Shown here: positions 8,152-15,600 of the stretch, in pieces
How the letters are laid out: every line of letters begins with the position of its first letter
Position numbering within the stretch: the first letter of the stretch is position 1
Translations under genes and position numbers: made by a program
Assembly: GCF_011947195.1 (NCBI RefSeq)
Contig: NZ_JAATVY010000001.1
Span: 186,001-250,000 of the forward strand
DNA from: Planosporangium thailandense
Lineage (GTDB): Bacteria > Actinomycetota > Actinomycetes > Mycobacteriales > Micromonosporaceae
Reading direction: 5' to 3'
DNA length: 64,000 nt
The notes under the pieces: model-generated
Database searches by the model: none
Seen by the model: the letters and a program-made list of their open reading frames with translations, nothing else
Told to the model about the DNA's origin: nothing

Positions 8152-8937
8152 CTACGCCGTGGTCAGGTGAACGAGGTCACCCGGTGCCACACCGAGCGCC
8201 ACGACCGCCCGACCCCCGTTGATCGCGATCGCCACCCGGTCGGCGGAGTCCACGTACACGACCAGCGCGCCCGGCGGCGCGTCGCCGAACGTGACGGCCC
8301 GCCGCGCGTGCAGACCGCCGATGCGTACGCGCTCGCCGAGGCGGTCGAGCGTCTCGCCCGGCGCCGCCAACTGCACGTTGCCGAACCGGTCGACCGTCGT
8401 CACCTCCGCCTCCAGCCAGTCCTCGCCCACCATGACGGCCGGCTCCGGCAGCCGTACGAGCGTCGCCGGGTCGACCTCCGCGCCGGCGTCGTACAGTGCG
8501 GTTCCGGTCGCGAGGCGGGCGGCGACGGGGGCGAAGATGTCCCGGCCGTGGAAGGTGGGGGAGACCGGGCTGGCGAACCACTCCGGGTCGTCGAGGCTCA
8601 CCACCCCGCGGATGCCGCCCAGCGCCTCCGCGGCGGCGGGGAGGAGGCCGTTGTCCGGGCCGACGAGCAGGCCCTGCGCGGCCTCGATCGCCACGCCCCG
8701 GCGGGCGGTGCCCACCCCCGGGTCGACGACCGCGACGTGGACCGCCGGCGGCAGGTGTGGCACGGTCTGGGCGAGCACGGCGGCGCCCCGCGACACGTCG
8801 GACGGCGGCACCTGGTGCGTCACGTCGATGACCCGTACGGCGGGCGCGATCCGCGCGATCACGCCGTGACACGCCGCGACGAACCCGTCCGACAGGCCGT
8901 AGTCCGTCGTGAAGCTGATCCAGTCGTACCCGGGCAT
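8152..8937 (-). CDS. SAM hydrolase (DUF62, adenosyl-forming)
   Basis: Member of the S-adenosylmethionine hydroxide adenosyltransferase family, which hydrolyses SAM to adenosine and methionine and is related to chlorinases and fluorinases. Landmarks: ISFTTDYGLSDGFVAACHGVI at the N-terminus, VIDVTHQVPP, VVDPGVGTARRGVAI (providing the Asp and Arg of the proposed Asp-Arg-His triad), GPDNGLL, and FHGRDIFAPVAARLATG (the His). The later strand DRFGNVQLA is also conserved. I choose ATG 8937 (MPGYDWISF); an in-frame ATG at 8997 would add 20 residues not expected in the family. It lies head-to-head with the penicillin-binding protein gene across 138 bases. A halogenase role is unlikely, since the halide-binding insertions are not apparent. 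Confidence 0.92.
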   Translation of the reverse strand: MPGYDWISFTTDYGLSDGFVAACHGVIARIAPAVRVIDVTHQVPPSDVSRGAAVLAQTVPHLPPAVHVAVVDPGVGTARRGVAIEAAQGLLVGPDNGLLPAAAEALGGIRGVVSLDDPEWFASPVSPTFHGRDIFAPVAARLATGTALYDAGAEVDPATLVRLPEPAVMVGEDWLEAEVTTVDRFGNVQLAAPGETLDRLGERVRIGGLHARRAVTFGDAPPGALVVYVDSADRVAIAINGGRAVVALGVAPGDLVHLTTA

Positions 8938-9075
8938 GGACCAAGAGCCTATCCGGTGGGCTGCGCGTGCCGCTTCGCGTTGCCAATCTGGGAACACGCT
9001 TGGAGTCGTCCGTGAGATTGCCGACAGTCTTGACCGCGTAGGCGATTCGTCTCCGGGTAGCGGTAGCGCCCGCTC

Positions 9076-11169
9076 GTGATCGGGTATTGGTTCTTCAAGA
9101 TCGTGACGGTCCTCGTGCAGGCCGTCACGTTCGCGGTCATCCTGGCCTGCGCCATCCTGCCCGCCGCGCTGGGCGCCGGACTGGTGACCAAGACAGCCGT
9201 CGACGCGTACGAGAAGCTGCCGCAGAACCTGAGCACGCCGCCGCCGTCCCAGGTGTCGTATCTGTACGCCAACGACGGCAAGACGCTGATCACCTCGTTC
9301 TACGAGGAGTACCGGACCGACGTGAAGCTGGCGGAGATCTCACCCGTCATGCAGAAGGCGATCGTCGCGGCCGAGGACAGCCGCTACTACCAGCACCACG
9401 GCGTCGACCTGAAGGGTGTGCTGCGGGCGCTGGTGGCCAACCAGGGCAGCGGCCAGGTCAAGCAGGGCGCGTCGACGCTGACGATGCAGTACGTGCGCAA
9501 CGTCCTCAAGAGCGATCCGAACCTGACGCCGGAGCAGCGGCGGCTGGCGACCATCGAGGACACCTCACGCAAGGTGCAGGAGATGCGGTATGCGGTCGCG
9601 CTCGAGAAGAAGATGTCCAAGAAGGAGATCCTCCGCCGGTACCTGAACATCGCGTACTTCGGCGCGGGAGCGTACGGCGTCGAGGCCGCCGCCCGGATCT
9701 ACTTCAACAAGCCGGCCAAGCAGTTGACGCTGACCGAATCAGCGATGATCGCCGGGCTTGTGCAGTCGCCCGAGGTGGACAACCCGATCAACGGCGACCC
9801 CAAGCTGGCGATGGAGCGCCGCTCGTACGTGCTGGACTCCATGGTGAAGCTGAGGTATATCAGCGCCAAGCAGGCCAAGCAGGCCAATGACCGGCCGCTC
9901 GGCCTGCACCAGGGCCCGCCCCCGCCGAACAAGTGCGTGTCCGTGGCCGAGGAGCACGCCGACTGGGGCTTCTTCTGCGACTACTTCCACCAGTGGTGGG
10001 ACACCCAGCAGGCGTTCGGCGCCTCGACGGCGATCCGCGAGTTCAACCTCAAGCGGGGCGGATACAAGATCATTTCGTCGCTGGATCCCGACATCCAGGC
10101 GAGCGCGCTGCGCGAGTCGCTGAACGTCTACCAGTACGGCAACGCCAAGGCGCTGCCGATCGCCGCGGTCCAGCCCGGCACCGGTCGGGTGCTCGCCATG
10201 GCCGTCAACCGCCGCTACAGCCTGCAGCCCAACCCCGACGACGCGCCGTACCCGAACTCCGTCAACCAGTACGTCGCGGGCGACGACGGCCTGGCCGGTT
10301 ACCAGGCCGGGTCGACGTTCAAGATGTTCACGATGCTCGCGGCGCTGGAGCTCGGCAAGCCGCTGAACACCATGTTCAACGCGCCGGCGGCGATCGTCAC
10401 GCACTGGCCCGGGGGCGGCGCCGCCTGCGGCGGCCACTACTGCCCGCCCAACGCCAACCCCGCCTGGATGGACGGACCGCGCTCGATGTGGGACGGGTTC
10501 GGCCGCTCGGTCAACACGTACTGGGTCTGGCTGGAGGAGCAGATCGGCGCCGGCAAGGCGGTCGCGATGGCCCAGCGGCTCGGCATCAAGTTCCGCGCGG
10601 ACCTGGACGCCGAGATCGCCTCGGACACGCCGGACGACTGGGGGCCGTTCACCCTCGGCGTGTCCCAGACCACCCCGCTGGACCTGGCCAACGCGTACGC
10701 GACGGTGGCGGCCGAGGGCATGTACTGTCCGCCGCTGCCGGTCGTATCGATCACCGGTCCGGACGGCCGGTCCCTGCCCCAGGCGAACCCGACGTGCCAG
10801 CGGGTGGTGAGCGAGGACATCGCGCGCGCGGCGACGGACGCGGCCCGGTGCCCGGTCGGGCAGCAGTCGTTCTTCGGCAAGTGCAACGGCGGCACCGGCG
10901 AGGAGGTCAACACCATCGTCGGCCGGCCGGTGGCGGGCAAGACCGGTACCTCCGACGGTGAGAGCACCGAGAGCTTCGTCGGCTTCACCCCACAGGTCGC
11001 CGCCGCCGCCATCGCCTGCAACCCCGACAATCCGCAGGACGCCGTGGGCGGTGGCGTGGCGTCGTCGGTGGACGCGGCGGTCGCCAAGACCATGGCGGAC
11101 GCGCTGCGCAACCAGCCGGTACGCAACTTCAACGCGCCGAGCGCCGCCATCGCCAACGGCGGTACCTAG
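9076..11169 (+). CDS. Class A penicillin-binding protein (transglycosylase/transpeptidase)
   Basis: Bifunctional peptidoglycan synthase, 697 residues. A single TM anchor lies at residues 5-40. The glycosyltransferase-51 domain shows AAEDSRYYQHHGVD (catalytic Glu100), QGASTLTMQYVRN and KKEILRRYLNIAYFGAGAYG. The transpeptidase domain has all three motifs: STFK (Ser413, Lys416), SVN (Ser478) and KTGT (Lys622). There is no C-terminal PASTA or Pro-rich extension, so it is the short form among actinobacterial PonA-type proteins. Start GTG 9076 keeps a short cytoplasmic N-terminus. Downstream lies a strong hairpin and a 46-bp tandem repeat before the convergent oxidoreductase gene. Confidence 0.95.
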   Translation: MIGYWFFKIVTVLVQAVTFAVILACAILPAALGAGLVTKTAVDAYEKLPQNLSTPPPSQVSYLYANDGKTLITSFYEEYRTDVKLAEISPVMQKAIVAAEDSRYYQHHGVDLKGVLRALVANQGSGQVKQGASTLTMQYVRNVLKSDPNLTPEQRRLATIEDTSRKVQEMRYAVALEKKMSKKEILRRYLNIAYFGAGAYGVEAAARIYFNKPAKQLTLTESAMIAGLVQSPEVDNPINGDPKLAMERRSYVLDSMVKLRYISAKQAKQANDRPLGLHQGPPPPNKCVSVAEEHADWGFFCDYFHQWWDTQQAFGASTAIREFNLKRGGYKIISSLDPDIQASALRESLNVYQYGNAKALPIAAVQPGTGRVLAMAVNRRYSLQPNPDDAPYPNSVNQYVAGDDGLAGYQAGSTFKMFTMLAALELGKPLNTMFNAPAAIVTHWPGGGAACGGHYCPPNANPAWMDGPRSMWDGFGRSVNTYWVWLEEQIGAGKAVAMAQRLGIKFRADLDAEIASDTPDDWGPFTLGVSQTTPLDLANAYATVAAEGMYCPPLPVVSITGPDGRSLPQANPTCQRVVSEDIARAATDAARCPVGQQSFFGKCNGGTGEEVNTIVGRPVAGKTGTSDGESTESFVGFTPQVAAAAIACNPDNPQDAVGGGVASSVDAAVAKTMADALRNQPVRNFNAPSAAIANGGT

Positions 11170-11188
11170 CTCTTCGCAATCTTGGACA

Positions 11189-11214
11189 CTTGGCGGGGTC
11201 ACAGGCCCGCCAAG
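11189..11214. terminator. Hairpin terminator after the PBP gene
   Basis: CTTGGCGGG (11189-11197) pairs perfectly with CCCGCCAAG (11206-11214) over an 8-base loop, 20 bases after the PBP stop. No T-run follows, as is usual in high-GC actinobacteria. It lies between convergent genes and could serve both. Confidence 0.6.
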
Positions 11215-11305
11215 CGACTGGTCTGGGCCGCCCGGCGAAGCCCGCGGGCCAGACTGGTCGCGACTGGTCTGGGCCGCCCGGCGAAGCCCGCGGGCCAGAC
11301 TGGTC
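11214..11305. repeat. Perfect 46-bp tandem duplication
   Basis: Bases 11214-11259 and 11260-11305 are identical, each running from GCGACTGGTCTGGGCC to GGGCCAGACTGGTC. Each unit is itself nearly palindromic at its ends (GTCTGGGCC against GGGCCAGAC), so it can fold as two consecutive hairpins or one long one. Confidence 0.9.
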
Positions 11306-11327
11306 GTTGTCCAAGATCTGCGAGAGG

Positions 11328-12239
11328 TCAGGCGAGCTGTGGCGCGATCTCCGACGCGATCACGTCGAGGTGGTCGAGGTCGGCGAGGTCGAGGACCTGC
11401 AGGAACAGCCGGGTGGCCCCGCGGTCGACGAACCGGCCGATCTGGTCGACGACCTGGGCCGGAGTGCCGTACAGCGGCGGGGTGCGGCCGATCGCCTCGG
11501 CCCGCTTGCGCGCCTCCGCCTCGGTACGCCCGCAGGCGATCGTCTGGGCGGCCGAGAACACCGGCAGGCTGTCCCGGCCCGCGCGCTCACACGCCGCCGT
11601 GACCCGCTCGTACATCTGCGCCGTCTCCTCCACGGACGAGAACGGCACGTTGAACTCGTCGGCGTACCGGGCCGCGAGCGCCGGGGTGCGCCGGGCGCCG
11701 GTCCCCCCGATGATGATCGGTGGACGCGGGCTCTGCGCCGGTTTCGGCAGGGCCGGCGAGTCTTCGATCTCGTAGTGCTCGCCCCGGAAGGCGAAGCGGT
11801 CACCCACCGGCGTGGTCCACAGCCCGGTCACGATCGCGAGCTGTTCCTCGAGCCGGTCGAAGCGGTCCTTCAGCGACGGGAACGGGATGCCGTACGCCTT
11901 GTGCTCGGCCTCGAACCAGCCGGTGCCCAGCCCCAGCTCGACCCGGCCAGCGCTCATCTCGTCGACCTGCGCGACGCTGATCGCCAGCACGCCGGGGTAC
12001 CGGAACGTCGCGGACGTGACCAGCGTCCCCAGCCTGATCCGGGACGTCTGGACCGCCAGTGCGCCGAGCGTGACCCAGGAGTCGGTCGGGCCGGGCAACC
12101 CGTCGCTCTCGCCCACCACCAGATAGTGGTCGGAGCGGAAGAAGCCGTCGAATCCCAGCTCCTCAGCGTGCCGGGCGACTCGGAGCTGGTCGGCGTACGA
12201 GGCGCCCCGTTGAGGCTCGATGAAGATGACAAGTCGCAT
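11328..12239 (-). CDS. LLM class F420-dependent oxidoreductase
   Basis: Luciferase-like TIM-barrel monooxygenase/oxidoreductase of 303 residues. Typical segments: ADQLRVARHAEELGFDGFFRSDHYL at the first strand-helix unit, TSRIRLGTLVTSATFRYPGVLA, VDEMSAGRVELGLGTGWFEAEHKAYG (the family hallmark), and PPIIIGGTGARRTPALAARYADEFNV. These fit the F420-using branch common in actinobacteria; the substrate is not predictable. ATG 12239 follows an AGGGTGA-like site; a GTG one codon earlier is possible. Its start abuts a repeat region carrying a decayed gene. Confidence 0.92.
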   Translation of the reverse strand: MRLVIFIEPQRGASYADQLRVARHAEELGFDGFFRSDHYLVVGESDGLPGPTDSWVTLGALAVQTSRIRLGTLVTSATFRYPGVLAISVAQVDEMSAGRVELGLGTGWFEAEHKAYGIPFPSLKDRFDRLEEQLAIVTGLWTTPVGDRFAFRGEHYEIEDSPALPKPAQSPRPPIIIGGTGARRTPALAARYADEFNVPFSSVEETAQMYERVTAACERAGRDSLPVFSAAQTIACGRTEAEARKRAEAIGRTPPLYGTPAQVVDQIGRFVDRGATRLFLQVLDLADLDHLDVIASEIAPQLA

Positions 12240-12264
12240 CACTTCACCCTGTCACACGCGCCTT

Positions 12265-12320
12265 TCATGATCACGGAAGCGTCGCGTGGCTATGGCTACC
12301 TGATACTTCCGCGATCATGA
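12265..12320. repeat. REP-like palindrome, copy 1
   Basis: TCATGATCACGGAAG (12265-12279) and CTTCCGCGATCATGA (12306-12320) form a 15-bp inverted repeat with one mismatch and a 26-base loop. The left arm shares the 13-mer TCATGATCACGGA with a second palindrome at 12564-12618, so both belong to one family. It lies just upstream of the oxidoreductase start. Confidence 0.7.
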
Positions 12321-12562
12321 GGGCCGTCCTGTACGGGGCAGCCGGATCGGCATGGACGCGCTGCGCCTCGCCAGCCGGCCATGTGCAGCAGCGCAGCCAC
12401 CTGGGCGGCCACCGCGCACGGATCCCTGGTCACATCGGCCCAGCCGTACCGCAGCACGCGTCATCCGTCGGCGAGGGATGCGTTGTGGCGGCGCATGTCC
12501 CGCCAGCGCGCCTCGTCCGCGTGGGCGACGCGGCCATCGAGCTCGACGACCACCCGAGCTCG
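12317..12562 (-). pseudogene. DUF559 (endonuclease-like) gene remnant with in-frame stop
   Basis: Read on the minus strand from 12562, this fragment encodes RARVVVELDGRVAHADEA, then RWRDMRRHNASLADG, a TGA stop (complement of 12461-12463), then in the same frame RVLRYGWADVTRDP, CAVAAQVAALLHMAGW and ARPCRSGCPV. These are the C-terminal half of DUF559 proteins, restriction-endonuclease-like single-domain proteins abundant in actinobacteria, with the VVELDG and ADGxxVLRYGW signatures intact. The stop stands where an Arg codon is normal (CGA to TGA fits). The N-terminal half is missing; homology stops right beside a palindromic repeat. No start codon is present, so it is a dead fragment. The region 12243-12613 otherwise holds only the two palindromes. 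Confidence 0.82.
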
Positions 12563-12563
12563 T

Positions 12564-12618
12564 TCATGATCACGGATACCCGGTGTCGCTACCGCGACCT
12601 GAACTTTCCGTGATCACG
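12564..12618. repeat. REP-like palindrome, copy 2
   Basis: CATGATCACGGA (12565-12576) pairs with TCCGTGATCACG (12607-12618), 11 of 12 positions. It shares TCATGATCACGGA with copy 1. The lhr stop codon (complement at 12614-12616) lies inside the right arm, so the element has inserted or spread right up to the end of that gene. Confidence 0.7.
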
Positions 12619-15600
12619 GCGAAGAGCGCAGGCGCAGACCGCGCGGGGTGGCCCGGAAGCCGGCCGCCGCGAGCGCGTCACGCAGCGGGGACGAATGGAT
12701 CCCCGCGCCGTCGGCCCGCTCCACCGACAGCGCGCCGAGCGCCCCCGCGTGCACCGCCTCGGCCAGTGCCTTCGCGGCCACCGCCAGCACCTCAGGAGCG
12801 TCCACGAAGGACAGCAGGGTCCGCCCGCCGCGCTCCACGTACAGCACCAGGTCGCCGTCTACAAGGACGGTCAACGCGCCCGCCTTACGCCCCGGCCGGT
12901 GGCCGCCGCTCTCGCCGTCGCCGGCGTCGACCACCCGCTCCGGCCAGGGCAGCGCCGCCCCGTACGGGTTGGCCGGATCGGTCGCCGCGAGCACCAGCGC
13001 GTCCGGGTCGCCGTCGGTGTCCAGCGAGCGCAACCGGTCGACGGCACCGGGCAGGGCGAACTGCGCCGCGCCGAGCCCCTCGACGAAGTACCCGCGCCGG
13101 GCCGCCCCCCGCTCCTCCAGCGCGGCGAGCACCGGGTACACCCCGGCGAAGCCGCCGGGCATCCCCTCGGCCGCGACCGCGCCCCGGGTGACCACGCCGT
13201 GGCGTTCCAGCAGCGCGTCCGCGGCCGCCGCGGCCCGCCGGGTCGGGTCGGTGTCCCGCTCCGGCAGCCGGTACCAGCGGCCGGCCGCCGTCGGCGGACC
13301 TGACCGCAGCACGGACAGCGACGCCCGGCCCGGTCGCCGGTACCGCGAGCGGGCCGCGGCCGCCGGTCGGGACCGGTGCGCCCCGCCACCGGACAGGCGG
13401 GCCCGCAGCGGCACGAGGGTGTCGTTGGCGAGGTGGCCGGCCCATACGAGATCCCACACGGCGGCGAGCAGATCGTCGTCGTCCACGCCGCCGACGCGCT
13501 CGGCCAGGGAGCGGAAGAACAGCGCCTGGCCGCCGTCGAAGGCGTCGAGCACCGCCTCGTGCAGCGGCGAGGTCGCGGCGTCCGGGTCGGGCGGCGCGAG
13601 CAGCAGCGGGGCGGCGTCGGCGAACGCGAGCGTGACCCAGCCGTCACCGCCGGGGATCGAACCGGCGCCGGCCCACACCACCTCGCCCGCAGCGGTCAGC
13701 TCGTCGAGGTGGGCGGGCGTGTAGTCGCGTACCCGCGCCGGCAGCACGAGCCGTTCCAGCGCGGAGGCGGGCACCGGGACGCCCTGCAGCTGTTCGACGG
13801 CCGCGGCGACGGCGTCGATGCCGCGGGCGCGCTCGCCGCCGATGTGCTGCCAGCGGGGGAGGAAGCGGGCGAGGGTGCGGGGCGGCACCGGCTCGATCTC
13901 CCGGCGCAGCGCGGCCAGCGAGCGCCGCCGAAGCAGCCGCAGCACCTCCGCGTCGCACCACTCCGAACCGGCGCCGCCCGGGGAGAACTCGCCGGCGACC
14001 GCCCGTCCGGCCGCCGCCAGCCGTTTGAGCGCCTGCTCGACCACGAACACGCCCAGTCCGAAGCGCGCGGCGGCGGCCGCGGCGGTGAACGGGCCGTGGG
14101 TACGCGCGTACCGGGCGACGAGATCGCCGAGCGGGTCGGCGACGGGTTCGAGGTAGGCCAGCGGCAGCCCGACCGGCAGCGCGACGCCGAGCGCGTCGCG
14201 TACCCGCCCGGCGTCCTCGACGGCGAGCCAGCGCTCCTCGCCGGCGATGCGTACCCGGATGGCCCGCCGCGCCGTCGCCAGCTCGGCGAGCCAGTCGGCC
14301 CGGACGCCGCGCTCCGCCGCCTGGGCTGGGGTCAGGTCACCCAGGAGGCGCAGCAGTTCGGCGGCGTCCTCGGCGTCGCGCGGCGCCCGTTCGGCCGTCA
14401 GCCACTGCAGCCGGCGCTCGGTCTCCACCACGACCGTGGGGTCGAGCAGGTCGCGCAGCTCGACCCGGCCGAGCAGCTCGCCGAGCAGGGTGGCATCCAA
14501 CGCCAGGGCGGCCGCCCGGCGCTCGGCGAGCGGCGCGTCGCCCTCGTACAGGAACGCGCCGACGTACCCGAACAGCAGCGACCGCGCGAACGGGGACGGC
14601 CGCGGCGTCTCCACCTCGACCATGCGGACCTTGCGGCTGCTCAGCTGGTGCATCACGGCCACCAGCCCCGGCACGTCGAAGACGTCCTGCAGGCACTCCC
14701 GCGCCGCCTCGAGCGTGATCGGGAAGTCGGGGTAGTCGCGCGCCACGTCGAGCAGCTGCGCCGAGCGCTGCCGCTGCTGCCACAGCGGCTGGCGGCGGCG
14801 CGGGTCGCGGCGCGGCAGCAGCAGCGCGCGGGCGGCGCACTCGCGGAACCGGGCGGCGAACATCGCCGAGGTGCCGACGGTCTCCTCGACGATCTGGGCG
14901 ATCTCCTCGGGGTCGAACGCCACCAGATCCGCCCCCGGCGGCTCATCAACGATGTCGGGTAGCCGTACGACGATGCCGTCGTCGCTGGGCAGGACCTGCC
15001 CGTCGACGCCGTACCGCTCGGCCAGCCGCCGGCCGATGGCCAGCGCCCACGGTGCGTTGACGCGCGCGCCGAGCACGCAGTGCACGGCGAGCCGCCAGTC
15101 GCCCAGCTCGTCGCGGAACCGCTCCACCACCACGGTGCGGTCGTCGGGCAGGTGCCGGGTGGCCTCGCGCTGCTCGGCCAGGTAGGCCAGCAGGTTGCCG
15201 GCCGCCCAGTCGTCCAGTCCGCCGGCCCGCAGGTTGGCCCGGGCCGCCTCATCGCCCAGCCGGGTCAGTTCGCGCAGCCGGGCGCCGATCGCCCGGCCCA
15301 GCTCGATCGGGCGACCCGGCGAGTCGCCCTTCCAGAACGGCATGCGCGCGGCCGAGCCCGGCGCGGGGGAGACGAGCACCCGGTCGGGGGTGATGTCCTC
15401 GATCCGCCACGACGTCGAGCCGAGCAGGAACACGTCGCCGACGCGCGACTCGTACACCATCTCCTCGTCGAGCTCGCCCACCCGCTTTCCGGACTCTGCG
15501 CCGGCCAGGAAGACGCCGAACATTCCCCGGTCGGGGATGGTGCCGCCGCTGGTGACCGCCAGCCGCTGCGCACCCGGACGGCCGGTGAGCAGGTCGGCGG

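Larger units (their letters stand above)
11175..11322. repeat. Intergenic element bounded by inverted repeats
   Basis: CGCAATCTTGGACA at 11175-11188 is matched in inverted orientation by TGTCCAAGATCTGCG at 11308-11322 (one inserted base). The ends enclose a 9-bp hairpin and two perfect 46-bp tandem units. No reading frame fits. The layout resembles a small non-autonomous or REP-like intergenic element between two convergent genes. Confidence 0.6.

Noticed and set aside
5901-8222. A 773-codon plus-strand open frame opposite the debranching enzyme gene
   Set aside because: High-GC antisense shadow: low-complexity Arg/Val/Gly protein without motifs, whereas the minus-strand product has clear family motifs.
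8152-8937. SAM-dependent halogenase
   Set aside because: The Asp-Arg-His pattern of SAM hydrolases is present; no halogenase-specific insertion and no biosynthetic neighbours.
9001-9075. TTGACC at 9030-9035 as a -35 box for the PBP gene
   Set aside because: No acceptable -10 hexamer at 16-19 bases spacing.
12317-12613. 98-codon plus-strand frame in the lhr-oxidoreductase gap
   Set aside because: It is the antisense of the decayed DUF559 fragment and contains both palindrome sequences.
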